Assembly: GCA_018623495.1 (NCBI GenBank)
Contig: JAAZVP010000001.1
Location: 1 to 55,990 of the forward strand
DNA length: 55,990 bases
DNA from: Halothiobacillus sp.
GTDB taxonomy: Bacteria > Pseudomonadota > Gammaproteobacteria > JAAZVP01
Direction: 5' to 3'
Of this stretch, positions 17,303 through 26,520 are shown piece by piece; position 1 is the stretch's first letter; every line of letters starts with the position of its first letter. The notes below the pieces were generated by a model. It worked only from the letters and a program-made list of their open reading frames with translations, did no database searches and was not told the DNA's origin. Position numbers and translations under genes: made by a program.

Positions 17303-17331
17303 TTGCCTTTTGCCCGTGGCGGCCATAAATA
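17303..17331 (+). promoter_or_regulatory. htpX promoter
   Basis: TTGCCT (17303-17308) and TAAATA (17326-17331) are separated by exactly 17 bases, a reasonable sigma-70-type promoter starting just after parC. A GGTTCG/CGAACC hairpin (about 17340-17359) would lie in the 5' leader before the htpX ATG at 17383. Confidence 0.6.
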
Positions 17332-17382
17332 CAAGTAGCCGGTTCGTGCCGGCCCGAACCAACCCAGAGAGGTAGCACGAGG

Positions 17383-18276
17383 ATGAAGCGAATCCTGCTG
17401 TTTGTGGCCACCAACATCGCCGTGGTGGCGGTGCTGATGGTGGCCTGGTCGATCATTTCCAGCGTCTTCGGCCTGGACCCGACCATGGACGGCGCCGGCG
17501 GGCTGAACTACGGCAGCCTGTTCGTCTTTTCCATGGTCATCGGCTTCGGCGGTGCCTTCATCTCGCTGGCCATCTCCAAGTGGATGGCCAAGTTCACCAC
17601 CGGGGCCCGGGTGATCGAGAGCCCGGCCAACGAGACCGAGCGCTGGCTGGTGGAGACCGTGCGTCGCCAGGCCCGAACGGCCGGCATCGGCATGCCCGAC
17701 GTGGCCATCTACGATGCCCCCGAGATCAACGCCTTCGCCACCGGCGCCTCGCGCAACAACGCGCTGGTGGCCGTCTCCGCGGGCCTCTTGCAGAACATGA
17801 CCCGCGACGAGGCCGAGGCCGTGCTGGGCCACGAGATCGGCCACGTGGCCAACGGCGACATGATCACCATGACCCTGATCCAGGGCGTGGTGAACACCTT
17901 CGTGGTGTTCTTCGCCCGTATCGTCGGCCACTTCGTGGACCGGGTGATCCTCAAGAACGAGGAAGGCCACGGGATCGGCTTCTGGGTGGCCACCATCGTC
18001 GCCGAGATCATCTTCGGCATCCTCGCCAGCACCATCGTCATGTGGTTCTCGCGCAAGCGCGAGTTCCGTGCCGACGACGCCGGTGCCCGCCTGGCCAGCC
18101 GCGAGAAGATGATCGCCGCCCTCGAACGCCTGCGGGCCCAGTACGGCCAGCCGGCCCAGCTGCCCGACCAGATGGCCGCCTTCGGCATCTCCGGGGGCGT
18201 GGGCGAGGGCATCAAGCGCCTGTTCATGAGCCACCCGCCGCTCGAGGAGCGGATCGCCCACCTCAAGCGGATGTGA
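17383..18276 (+). CDS. htpX: Membrane zinc metalloprotease HtpX
   Basis: The 297-residue protein is HtpX, an M48 inner-membrane protease that helps remove misfolded membrane proteins alongside FtsH. The zinc motif HEIGH is at residues 150-154, and the third ligand lies in FRADDAGA near residue 228. Two helices sit at the N-terminus (about 4-25 and 45-66) and two in the middle (about 165-180 and 195-220). The C-terminal [16 protein letters not shown] is the family end. It has its own promoter after parC. In E. coli it is controlled by CpxR; no CpxR box was identified here. Confidence 0.96.
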   Translation: MKRILLFVATNIAVVAVLMVAWSIISSVFGLDPTMDGAGGLNYGSLFVFSMVIGFGGAFISLAISKWMAKFTTGARVIESPANETERWLVETVRRQARTAGIGMPDVAIYDAPEINAFATGASRNNALVAVSAGLLQNMTRDEAEAVLGHEIGHVANGDMITMTLIQGVVNTFVVFFARIVGHFVDRVILKNEEGHGIGFWVATIVAEIIFGILASTIVMWFSRKREFRADDAGARLASREKMIAALERLRAQYGQPAQLPDQMAAFGISGGVGEGIKRLFMSHPPLEERIAHLKRM

Positions 18277-18401
18277 ATCGCCGCGACCGCTCCGTGTCCC
18301 GAGGCCACCGAGAGGTGGCCTTTCTTGATGCTGGCGATCACTGGTCGGCCCGCCACGCGGGAGCGCCGTCCCCGGTGCGAAGCCTCCAGGGCCCGACCAC
18401 C

Positions 18402-18490
18402 GGTTCGCGGCCGGGAGGCCGCTCCCACGCGGGGAATGGGTTATGGGCCGGCTTCTGCGCGCCCTCGATGACCGGGAGGCCGCTCCCGCG
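18402..18490. repeat. Two REP-like elements
   Basis: A full REP copy, GGTTCGCGGCCGGGAGGCCG then CTCCCAC, lies at 18402-18428, and a partial one (ACCGGGAGGCCGCTCCCGCG) at about 18470-18490, in the same orientation. These belong to the family seen at 902, 1926 and in the 6541-7085 array. They sit in the 331-base gap between htpX and ilvD; GAGGCCACC and GGTGGCCTT-type sequences at about 18300-18320 could also form a terminator-like stem after htpX. Confidence 0.8.
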
Positions 18491-18549
18491 CGCGGAACGG
18501 GCCGGCAGGACAGGCCCTCGCGGCGCCCATGTCCCCATGGCGCCCGTGC

Positions 18550-18578
18550 TTGGGCCGCGGGGGTGGGGGCGTTAAGAT
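18550..18578 (+). promoter_or_regulatory. Probable ilvD promoter
   Basis: TTGGGC (18550-18555) and TAAGAT (18573-18578) are spaced by 17 bases and lie 30 bases before the ilvD start. No leader peptide rich in branched-chain residues, as in the E. coli ilv operon, is visible. Confidence 0.5.
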
Positions 18579-18607
18579 AACGGCTTTCTGGACACGGAGA
18601 GGAATCG

Positions 18608-20461
18608 ATGCCCGCCTATCGTTCCCGCACCACCACCCACGGACGCAACATGGCCGGCGCCCGCGCCCTCTGGCGCGCCACCGGCATGAAGGACACGGAT
18701 TTCGGCAAGCCCATCGTGGCGATCGCCAATTCCTTCACCGAGTTCGTGCCCGGCCACGTGCACCTGCGTGAACTGGGCCAGCTGGTGGCCCGCCAGGTGG
18801 AGGAGTCCGGCGGCGTGGCCAAGGAATTCAACACCATCGCGGTGGACGACGGCATCGCCATGGGTCACGGCGGCATGCTCTACAGCCTGCCGTCGCGGGA
18901 CCTGATCGCGGATTCCATCGAGTACATGGTCAATGCCCACTGCGCCGACGCGCTGGTGTGCATCTCCAACTGCGACAAGATCACGCCCGGGATGCTGATG
19001 GCCTCGCTGCGTCTCGACATCCCCACGATCTTCGTCTCCGGCGGGCCCATGGAGGCGGGCAAGACCGCGCTGGCCGATGGCGCCGAGCTCAAGCTCGACC
19101 TGGTGGACGCGATGATCAAGTCCGCCGACGATTCCGTGAGCGACGAGGACCTCGCCCGGATCGAGCGCTCGGCCTGTCCCACCTGCGGCTCCTGCTCGGG
19201 CATGTTCACCGCCAATTCCATGAACTGCCTGACCGAGGCCCTGGGCCTCTCGCTGCCGGGCAACGGCTCGCTGCTGGCCACCCACGCCGATCGCAAGGCG
19301 CTGTTCCTGGAGGCGGGCGACCGCATCGTGGACCTGGCGCGGCGCTACTACGAGCAGGAGGACGAGCGGGTCCTGCCGCGGACCATCGCCAGCTTCGAGG
19401 CCTTCGAGAACGCCATGGCCCTCGACATCGCCATGGGCGGGTCCTCCAACACCGTGCTGCACCTGATGGCGGCGGCCCACGAGGCCCGGGTGGATTTCTC
19501 CATGGCCGACATCGACCGCATGTCGCGTAACGTGCCCCACCTGTGCAAGGTGGCGCCGGCGACCAGCGAGTACCACATGGAGGACGTCCACCGCGCGGGC
19601 GGGGTCTTCGGCATCCTCGGCGAGCTGGAGCGCGGCGGGTTGCTGCACCCGGATGTGCACACGGTCCACAGCGCGACGCTGGCCGAGGCCCTGGAGCGAT
19701 GGGACGTGGCCCGGGACACGGCCCTGGAGGCCGCGCGCGAGCGATTCCTCGCCGGTCCCGGTGGCATCCCCACCCAGACCGCCTTCAGCCAGGACTGCCG
19801 CTGGCCGGCGCTGGACACCGACCGCGCCGCTGGCTGTATCCGCGACGTGGAGCACGCCTACAGCGAGGACGGCGGCCTGGCGGTGCTCTACGGCAACATC
19901 GCCCGCGACGGCTGCATCGTCAAGACGGCCGGCGTGGACGAGAGCATCCTCACCTTCTCCGGTCCGGCACGCATCTTCGAGTCGCAGGACGCCGCCGTGG
20001 AGGCCATCCTCGGCGACGAGATCCGCGCCGGCGACGTGGTGGTGATCCGCTACGAGGGGCCCAAGGGCGGGCCGGGCATGCAGGAGATGCTCTATCCCAC
20101 CAGCTACCTCAAGTCCAAGGGCCTGGGGGCGAAGTGCGCCCTGCTCACCGACGGGCGCTTCTCCGGCGGGACCTCGGGGCTCTCGATCGGCCATGCCTCG
20201 CCCGAGGCCGCGGCGGGCGGGGAAATCGCCCTGGTGGAGGAGGGCGACACCATCGAGATCGACATCCCCAACCGCCGCATCGACGTGGCGGTGAGCGCGT
20301 CCGAACTGGAGCGTCGCCGCGAGCGGATGGTGGACAAGGGCGTGCATGCCTGGCGACCGCAACACCGCGAGCGGCCGGTCTCCGCGGCGCTGCGTGCCTA
20401 CGCGGCGCTGACCACTTCCGCCGCCCACGGCGGCGTGCGGGATCTCTCCCAGGTGGAGTGA
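18608..20461 (+). CDS. ilvD: Dihydroxy-acid dehydratase
   Basis: The 617-residue enzyme dehydrates dihydroxy-isovalerate and dihydroxy-methylvalerate in valine, isoleucine and pantothenate synthesis. The start [20 protein letters not shown] is that of the E. coli type, and the iron-sulfur cysteines occur in [11 protein letters not shown] (Cys122) and [11 protein letters not shown] (about 192-198). [20 protein letters not shown] near residue 520 is the substrate-binding signature. GAGAGGA precedes the ATG. It stands alone with its own promoter rather than in an ilv operon. Confidence 0.97.
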   Translation: MPAYRSRTTTHGRNMAGARALWRATGMKDTDFGKPIVAIANSFTEFVPGHVHLRELGQLVARQVEESGGVAKEFNTIAVDDGIAMGHGGMLYSLPSRDLIADSIEYMVNAHCADALVCISNCDKITPGMLMASLRLDIPTIFVSGGPMEAGKTALADGAELKLDLVDAMIKSADDSVSDEDLARIERSACPTCGSCSGMFTANSMNCLTEALGLSLPGNGSLLATHADRKALFLEAGDRIVDLARRYYEQEDERVLPRTIASFEAFENAMALDIAMGGSSNTVLHLMAAAHEARVDFSMADIDRMSRNVPHLCKVAPATSEYHMEDVHRAGGVFGILGELERGGLLHPDVHTVHSATLAEALERWDVARDTALEAARERFLAGPGGIPTQTAFSQDCRWPALDTDRAAGCIRDVEHAYSEDGGLAVLYGNIARDGCIVKTAGVDESILTFSGPARIFESQDAAVEAILGDEIRAGDVVVIRYEGPKGGPGMQEMLYPTSYLKSKGLGAKCALLTDGRFSGGTSGLSIGHASPEAAAGGEIALVEEGDTIEIDIPNRRIDVAVSASELERRRERMVDKGVHAWRPQHRERPVSAALRAYAALTTSAAHGGVRDLSQVE

Positions 20462-20585
20462 CCGGCGACGGTTGCTCCGCCGGGGCGCGTCCCCGGCCCT
20501 GCTCGCGGTGCGGGGAGACGGCGGGCCGGCGCCGGGCGCGGCATCCCCGTCCCTGCCGGCGAAGCGGGGCCCCGGGCAGGGCGCC

Positions 20586-22418
20586 TCAGGACGGTGCCTT
20601 TTCCGTCCGGGTCGGTGGTTCCGGGGCGCGGCGGTCGGTGAACAGGGCGTTGCCGGGGATGGCCTTGGCCTGCTTTTTCACCTCGCTGGCGACGTCGGAG
20701 AGGGCCTGCTGGTCGGAGAAGCGGCCGGGGGTCACCGGCACCGCGCCGATGGACAGCGACATGATGGGAAAGAAGCGCCGCTCGCCGGCCCGGTCGGTCA
20801 TCTCGATGCCGCCCGCCGCGCGGTCCGCCTCGCGGTAGAACCCCTCCACCTGCCGACCGAACTGTTCCAGGATGGCGTAGGCGCGCCGGCGCCAGTCGGG
20901 GCTCTGGAAGAGCACCATGAAGTCGTCGCCGCCGATGTGGCCGATGAAGTCGAGGTCCTCGTCGACGTGCTCGCGGAGGATGTCGGCGAGCATCAGGATG
21001 ACGTTGTCCCCCTGCTTGTAGCCGTAGCCGTCGTTGTAGGCCTTGAAGTTGTCCAGGTCGACGTAGCAGGCGGTGAAGGGCTTGCCGGCGTCGAGCAGCG
21101 CCTGGGCGTTCTCGCTCAGCGGCACGTTGCCGGGCAGCAGGCTCAGGGGGTTGGCGTGGCGGGCGTTGCGCACCTGCATGTCGGTCATCGAGCGGAGCAG
21201 GTCGATCATCTGGCCCACCCCGAGGTAGGCGCCGCTCTCGGTGACCAGGAAGGCGTGGTGGTGGCGCGAGTGGGTGCGGTCGGTGAGGATGCGGCTCAGC
21301 GCCTCCAGCGGCAGGTCGGCGTCCACCACCACGGGGTCGCGGTCCATGAAGCGGGCGATGGGCTTGCGCCCGTAGAGGTCGCGACCGAAGCGGCTGGCGT
21401 AGAGGTTCATGAAGTCGTGTCGCCAGACCATGCCGCTGACCTTGCGCTCGTCCACCACCGGCACGTGGTCCAGGTCGGGATGGTGGAGGAAGAATTCCGC
21501 CACCTCGTTGACCCGGGTCGCGCTACCCACCGTGGGCAGCGGCGTGCACAGCGCGGCGCTGCGCATCTTGGTGCCGGTGGGCTGGGTGTCACGCTGGATC
21601 TTGAACAGCCGCGCCGAGAGCGAGCGCAGTGGCCGCGGGTGCGGCCGAGCGTAGTAGTAGCCCTGGGTGAGGGGCACGCCCATGTCCCGCAGGGTGGCGA
21701 ACTCCTCGGCGATCTCCACGCCCTCGCAGATCACCGTGCACTGCATGCGCGTGGCCAGTTCCTGCAGCGAGGAGACGAACTGGCGCTTGCTGGGGTCCTC
21801 GTGGATGCCCTGGATGAAGTGCTTGTCGATCTTGACGAAATCCGGGTGCAGTTCCGCCCACAGGCGCAGGTTGCTGTAGCCGCCGCCCAGGTCGTCCATG
21901 GCCACCGAGAAGCCCATCTCGCGGTAGTGGCGCACCGCCCGGGCGAGCGAGGCGTAGTCGGCCACGGGCTGGTGCTCGGTGAGCTCGATGATCACGTCGG
22001 TGGCATCCAGGCCGTTGTCGCGCAGGCAGTCCAGGGTCCGGCCGCTGCGGAAGTCGGCCTCGGTGAGGGTGGCGGGGGTGATGTTGATCGCCAGCCGCCC
22101 GGGCAGGCCCTGTTCCACGAAGGCCTCCACCGCCAGTTCGCGGCACAGCAGGTCGAGCTCGAACAGCCGGCCCTCGCGTTCGGCGACCTCGAACAGCTGC
22201 AGCGGCGAGTGCAGCGGGCTGTCCGAGGGGCCGCGGATAAGGGCCTCGAAGCCGAAGATCTCGCGCTTGGAGTGGTCGACGATGGGCTGGAACAGCGGCG
22301 TCAGCTGGCGCCGCCGCAGGATGCCGTCGAGCGCCTCGCCGAGCTCGGCCAGGCGGCTGTCGGCGGCCGGGTCGGTCGGGCGCTGGGGGTTGTTCTTGCC
22401 GACGAGCGATGCGGCCAT
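20586..22418 (-). CDS. Cyclic-di-GMP protein, EAL-CBS-GGDEF
   Basis: The 610-residue cytosolic protein has an N-terminal EAL domain (about 35-275), a tandem CBS pair (about 285-415) and a C-terminal GGDEF domain (about 420-595). The EAL residues needed for phosphodiesterase activity are present: Glu58 in EAL, Asn112, Glu145, Asp175-Asp176, Lys197 and Glu232. The GGDEF signature is GGDDF (496-500), a conservative change, and the RxxD inhibitory site is absent (EDLD at its place). It is probably a phosphodiesterase controlled by nucleotide binding at the CBS pair, with cyclase activity uncertain. It is convergent with ilvD and follows rdgC on the same strand. Confidence 0.9.
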   Translation of the reverse strand: MAASLVGKNNPQRPTDPAADSRLAELGEALDGILRRRQLTPLFQPIVDHSKREIFGFEALIRGPSDSPLHSPLQLFEVAEREGRLFELDLLCRELAVEAFVEQGLPGRLAINITPATLTEADFRSGRTLDCLRDNGLDATDVIIELTEHQPVADYASLARAVRHYREMGFSVAMDDLGGGYSNLRLWAELHPDFVKIDKHFIQGIHEDPSKRQFVSSLQELATRMQCTVICEGVEIAEEFATLRDMGVPLTQGYYYARPHPRPLRSLSARLFKIQRDTQPTGTKMRSAALCTPLPTVGSATRVNEVAEFFLHHPDLDHVPVVDERKVSGMVWRHDFMNLYASRFGRDLYGRKPIARFMDRDPVVVDADLPLEALSRILTDRTHSRHHHAFLVTESGAYLGVGQMIDLLRSMTDMQVRNARHANPLSLLPGNVPLSENAQALLDAGKPFTACYVDLDNFKAYNDGYGYKQGDNVILMLADILREHVDEDLDFIGHIGGDDFMVLFQSPDWRRRAYAILEQFGRQVEGFYREADRAAGGIEMTDRAGERRFFPIMSLSIGAVPVTPGRFSDQQALSDVASEVKKQAKAIPGNALFTDRRAPEPPTRTEKAPS

Positions 22419-22506
22419 GGGCGCAGGTCACCACGTGGGTATCCACGCCCAATGGCATCAGGCGGGCGTGAAACCTGCGTGACAGGCGCGGCGGGTCGGC
22501 GGCGCT

Positions 22507-23415
22507 TCAGCCCTCCGCCGGGCCGCCGAAGGCCGCCAGGAGGGCATCGTGGAGCCCGCGGAATTCCTCGCTCATCAAGTGGAAACGGGCGTCCATCTCC
22601 TGCTCGCGGGAATCCTGGGGCATATCATCGAGCTTTTCCTGGACGCTGTCGAGAAAGCGCACCCGGCGCACGCGCAGGTCGTCGCCCACCACCAGCCGCA
22701 GGCGGTCCTCCCAGTTGACCGCCAGCTGGGATACGCGCTTGCCCGCCGCCAGGTGGGCCTGGACCTCCTCGCCACCCAGGTCCTCCTGGCGCAGCCGGGC
22801 GACCACGCGGGTGTCGTCCGGGTCGCGCAGCACGCACTCGCCGTCGAGCTCGAAGCCGCCCGGGAGGTCCTGGTCGCGCAGCCACTCGGTCATGATCAGC
22901 CCGGGATCCTCGCGGCTGGCCACCGGCCGCACCGGCAGGCTGCCCAGGGCCTCGCGCAAGGCGGTGGTGAAGTCCTCGACACGCTTGTCGGTGGCGTTGT
23001 CCACGGCCAGCACGCCCCGTTCGGCGTCGATGTAGCCGAAGGTGGAGCGCTTGCGGGTGAAGGCGTCCGGCAGCAACGACTGCTCGAGATGCTCGCGCAG
23101 GTCCCGCTGTTCCTTGCGGCCCACCTTGCGGTGTTCGCGTTGCTCGATCTCCTCGACCTGCTCGGCGAGCTTCTCGCGCACCACGCTGGCCGGCAGCAGG
23201 CGCTCCTCGAGGGTCAGGCGCAGCAGGTGGGTGTCGCCGATCGAGTGCACCAGGGGACCGTCGGGCACGCCCAGCGGCGCGGACCAGCCGCGGGTGCTGG
23301 GCTCGTGGTCGGGACAGGGGCGGAAGCGCATGCCGGAAAGTGCCTCGGCCAGTTCAGCGGCCGGCTGCTCGAAGGGCTCCTGGAAGTCGAACAGGGTGAG
23401 ATTCTTGAACCACAT
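22507..23415 (-). CDS. rdgC: Recombination-associated protein RdgC
   Basis: The 302-residue protein has the length and start (MWFKNLTLFDF) of RdgC, a ring-shaped nonspecific DNA-binding dimer that restrains RecA and is needed when replication restart is impaired. The segment with LLPASVVREKLAEQ and the TFGYIDAERGVLAVD motif are typical. A TATAAT -10 lies at 23453-23448 on the minus strand. It is divergent from pepN. The long upstream fragment-free gap shows it is a single gene unit, possibly read into the c-di-GMP gene 88 bases downstream. Confidence 0.95.
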   Translation of the reverse strand: MWFKNLTLFDFQEPFEQPAAELAEALSGMRFRPCPDHEPSTRGWSAPLGVPDGPLVHSIGDTHLLRLTLEERLLPASVVREKLAEQVEEIEQREHRKVGRKEQRDLREHLEQSLLPDAFTRKRSTFGYIDAERGVLAVDNATDKRVEDFTTALREALGSLPVRPVASREDPGLIMTEWLRDQDLPGGFELDGECVLRDPDDTRVVARLRQEDLGGEEVQAHLAAGKRVSQLAVNWEDRLRLVVGDDLRVRRVRFLDSVQEKLDDMPQDSREQEMDARFHLMSEEFRGLHDALLAAFGGPAEG

Positions 23416-23447
23416 GGGAGGTCTCCCGCTCCGGTGAAAAGCGAGGG

Positions 23448-23505
23448 ATTATAACCGGCCCGTGCCCCGGTTTGGCTGAAGCCGGGGGCGGCTGGGGTTT
23501 ATACT
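23448..23505. promoter_or_regulatory. Divergent promoters for rdgC and pepN
   Basis: A perfect TATAAT on the minus strand (23453-23448) faces rdgC, and TATACT on the plus strand (23500-23505) faces pepN, 29 bases before its ATG. Both lack a convincing -35 element. Confidence 0.5.
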
Positions 23506-23533
23506 CGCGGTTTTTCGACTGCGAGGCGAGCCG

Positions 23534-26173
23534 ATGAGCGAGCACGAGGCACCCGAAGCGATCCACCTGAGCGACTACCGCCCGCCCGACTACACGGTGG
23601 ACCGCATCGACCTGCGCTTCGAGCTGGGCGAGCAGAGCACGCGCGTCCGGGCCCGCTCCCGGGTCCGTCGCCAGGCCGCGGCCGAGGCGGTGCCGCTGGT
23701 GCTCGACGGCCAGGAACTCGAGCTGCTGCGGGTCTGCGTCGATGGCCGCGAACGGGCGCCCACCGACTACCACGTGGAGGCCGGGAAGCTGGTCATCGAC
23801 GAGGTGCCCGACGCCTTCGAGCTGGAGGTCGAGACCCGGATCCGGCCGCAGGAGAACACCTCGCTCGAGGGGCTGTACCAGTCCAGCGGGACCTTCTGCA
23901 CCCAGTGCGAGGCCGAGGGCTTTCGCAAGATCACCTACTTCCCGGACCGCCCGGACGTGATGGCGGTCTACTCCACCACCATCGTCGCCGATCCCGGCAC
24001 CTGCCCGGTGATGCTCTCCAACGGCAACCCCGTGGACTCGGGCGAGCTGGCGGACGGGCGTCACTGGATCCGCTGGGAGGACCCCTTTCCCAAGCCGTCC
24101 TATCTCTTCGCCCTGGTGGCCGGGGACCTGGGCGTGGTGGAGGACCGTTTCCGCACCCGGTCGGGCCGGGAGGTCAAACTGCAGCTGTTCGTCGAGCACC
24201 ACAACCTCGACAAGTGCGACCACGCGATGGCCTCGCTCAAACGCGCCATGCGCTGGGACGAGGAGGTCTACGGTCGCGAGTACGACCTCGACATCTACAT
24301 GGTCGTGGCCGTCGACGACTTCAACATGGGGGCGATGGAGAACAAGGGGCTCAACATCTTCAACTCCAGGTTCGTCCTCGCCCGCCCCGACACGGCCACC
24401 GACGACGACTACGAGAACATCGAGAGCGTCATCGCCCACGAGTACTTCCACAACTGGTCGGGCAACCGGGTGACCTGCCGGGACTGGTTCCAGCTCTCGC
24501 TCAAGGAGGGCTTCACGGTCTTTCGCGACGAGCAGTTCACCGCCGACATGACCTCCGCGGCGGTCAAGCGCATCAAGGACGTCTCGGTCCTGCGAAACAT
24601 CCAGTTCCCCGAGGACGACGGGCCCATGGCCCACCCGGTGCGTCCCGAGCGTTACGTGGAGATCAACAACTTCTACACCCCCACGGTCTACAACAAGGGG
24701 GCCGAGGTGGTGCGCATGCAGCACACCCTGCTGGGGCCCGAGCGCTTCCGCCGGGGCACCGACCGCTTCTTCGAGCGTTTCGACGGCCAGGCGGTGACCG
24801 TGGAGGACTTCGTCGCCTGCATGGAGGAGGCCGGCGAGCGCGACCTCGGCCAATTCCGCCGCTGGTACTCCCAGGCGGGCACGCCCCGGCTTTCCGTCAG
24901 CGACGCCTTCGACCCCGAAACCGGGCGCTACACCCTCACCGTGCGCCAGGATTGCCCGCCCAGCCCCGGCCAGCCGGAGAAGGCCCCCTTCCACGTCCCG
25001 CTGCGCATGGGGCTGCTGGACGGCGACGGCCGCGAGCTGCCCACCCGCCTGGCGGGCGAGGGCGAGGCCGTCGAGGGCAGCCGGGTACTGGAGGTCACCG
25101 AGGCCGAGCAGTCTTTCGTCTTCGAGGGGCTGGAGTCCCGGCCGCTGCCCTCGCTGTTGCGCGGTTTCTCCGCGCCGGTGAAGCTGGACTACGCCTACAC
25201 GCCGGCCGACCTGGCCTTTCTCATGGCCCACGACAGCGACCCCTTCAACCAGTGGGACGCCGGCCAGCGGCTGGCCAGCCGGGTGCTCATGGAGGGGGTC
25301 GATGCCGTCGGCAAGGGCGAGGAGCCGCCGGTGGACCCCGCCTTCACCGAGGCCTTCGGCAAGCTGCTCGAGCAGACCGACGACCCCTCGCTGGTGGCCG
25401 AGGCCCTGCGCCTGCCCAGCGAGAACGTGCTCGCCGAGCAGATGGAGCGCATCGACGTGGACGGCATCCACGCCGCCCGCCGCGGGGTGCGCCGTGCCCT
25501 CGCCGAGGTGCACCAGTCCCGGCTGCTGGCGCTCTACCGCGGCCTGGGCGACGGCAGCATCGCCGGCGGCGCGCCGGCGGCGGCCCGGCGCAAGCTGCGC
25601 AACGTCTGCCTGGACTACCTCATGAGCCTGGAGGACCCGGTGGTGATCGCGCTGTGCGACGAGCAGTTCGCCGGCGCCGAGAACATGACCGATTCCATCG
25701 CCGCCCTGCGCCTGCTGGCCCACACCCCCTGCGACGAGGGCCCCGAGGCCCTGGAGGCCTTCCGCCGGCGCTGGCAGAACGATCCGCTGGTGATGGACAA
25801 GTGGCTGGCGGTGCAGGCCACCAGTCCGCTGGAAGACGCCCGCCAGCGGGTGCGCGAGCTGCTGGATCACCCGGCCTTCGACATCCGCAACCCCAACCGG
25901 GTACGGGCCCTCGTCGGCAGCTTCGCCCGGGGCAATCCCGTGCATTTCCATGCTGCCGACGGCGAGGGCTACGCCCTGGTGGCCGACCAGGTCCTGCGCC
26001 TGGACGCTCTCAACCCGCAGGTGGCCGCGCGGCTGGCCGGCGCCTTCAACCAGTACCGGCGCCTGGACGAGGGGCGGATGGGGGCGGCGCGCGAGCAGCT
26101 CGAGCGCATCGCCGCCACCCCGCAACTCTCCCGCGACGTGCGCGAGGTGGTCTCGCGCGCCCTCGAGCAATGA
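23534..26173 (+). CDS. pepN: Aminopeptidase N (M1 family)
   Basis: The 879-residue protein is a cytosolic M1 zinc aminopeptidase of the E. coli PepN type. The exopeptidase motif GAMEN is at residues 266-270, the zinc motif HEYFH at 302-306 and the third ligand Glu325 in LSLKEGFTVF. The layout is the usual beta saddle, thermolysin-like catalytic domain, small beta domain and C-terminal helical superhelix. It degrades peptides released by the ATP-dependent proteases. Its stop codon overlaps the next gene by four bases (ATGA). Confidence 0.97.
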   Translation: MSEHEAPEAIHLSDYRPPDYTVDRIDLRFELGEQSTRVRARSRVRRQAAAEAVPLVLDGQELELLRVCVDGRERAPTDYHVEAGKLVIDEVPDAFELEVETRIRPQENTSLEGLYQSSGTFCTQCEAEGFRKITYFPDRPDVMAVYSTTIVADPGTCPVMLSNGNPVDSGELADGRHWIRWEDPFPKPSYLFALVAGDLGVVEDRFRTRSGREVKLQLFVEHHNLDKCDHAMASLKRAMRWDEEVYGREYDLDIYMVVAVDDFNMGAMENKGLNIFNSRFVLARPDTATDDDYENIESVIAHEYFHNWSGNRVTCRDWFQLSLKEGFTVFRDEQFTADMTSAAVKRIKDVSVLRNIQFPEDDGPMAHPVRPERYVEINNFYTPTVYNKGAEVVRMQHTLLGPERFRRGTDRFFERFDGQAVTVEDFVACMEEAGERDLGQFRRWYSQAGTPRLSVSDAFDPETGRYTLTVRQDCPPSPGQPEKAPFHVPLRMGLLDGDGRELPTRLAGEGEAVEGSRVLEVTEAEQSFVFEGLESRPLPSLLRGFSAPVKLDYAYTPADLAFLMAHDSDPFNQWDAGQRLASRVLMEGVDAVGKGEEPPVDPAFTEAFGKLLEQTDDPSLVAEALRLPSENVLAEQMERIDVDGIHAARRGVRRALAEVHQSRLLALYRGLGDGSIAGGAPAAARRKLRNVCLDYLMSLEDPVVIALCDEQFAGAENMTDSIAALRLLAHTPCDEGPEALEAFRRRWQNDPLVMDKWLAVQATSPLEDARQRVRELLDHPAFDIRNPNRVRALVGSFARGNPVHFHAADGEGYALVADQVLRLDALNPQVAARLAGAFNQYRRLDEGRMGAAREQLERIAATPQLSRDVREVVSRALEQ

Positions 26174-26520
26174 GCGCGAAGGCCCAGGTCGGCATCCGCC
26201 CCCGGCAGGCCGGCGGGCAGATCTTCGAGGTGCGCATCCGCGAGGCGCTGCGCCCTTCCGCCGAGGCCCACCTGCAGACACTGTGGGCGACGCTCCAGGC
26301 CACCGGGCAGGCGGGCGGGGCGGCGCCCACCGATGCCGCCGGGCGGATCGTGGCGCTGCTGCGCTTCTACGAGTCCGAGGGGGCGTTTGCCGCCGATGCC
26401 GACGAGACCGCCCGCCGGCGGGTGCAGGACATGGCCACCATCGCCGCGCACCTGCTGGGGCCCGGCCACTGGCTGGTGGACCTGGACACCGGCCGGGTGA
26501 GCGCGGTGGACGATGCCTGA
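26170..26520 (+). CDS. Conserved-context small protein, unknown function
   Basis: This 116-residue protein starts at the ATG inside the pepN stop codon (ATGA) and its end overlaps truC by eight bases, so it is locked into a pepN-orf-truC operon. It is soluble and mostly helical by composition, begins SAKAQVGIRPRQAGG and ends LVDLDTGRVSAVDDA; there is no signal peptide, membrane helix, cysteine or recognisable motif. GC-rich codon use matches its neighbours, so it is native. I do not recognise the family; it is not YqcC, the truC neighbour in E. coli. Confidence 0.7.
   Translation: MSAKAQVGIRPRQAGGQIFEVRIREALRPSAEAHLQTLWATLQATGQAGGAAPTDAAGRIVALLRFYESEGAFAADADETARRRVQDMATIAAHLLGPGHWLVDLDTGRVSAVDDA

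Noticed and set aside
14984-17362. Long antisense frame over parC (792 codons)
   Set aside because: The parC product is unmistakable with its catalytic tyrosine; the antisense frame is rich in Val, Leu, Gly, His and Gln as expected from complement codons.
18608-20461. Antisense protein of 618 residues opposite ilvD
   Set aside because: ilvD is confirmed by its Fe-S cysteines and family start; the opposite frame shows no motif.
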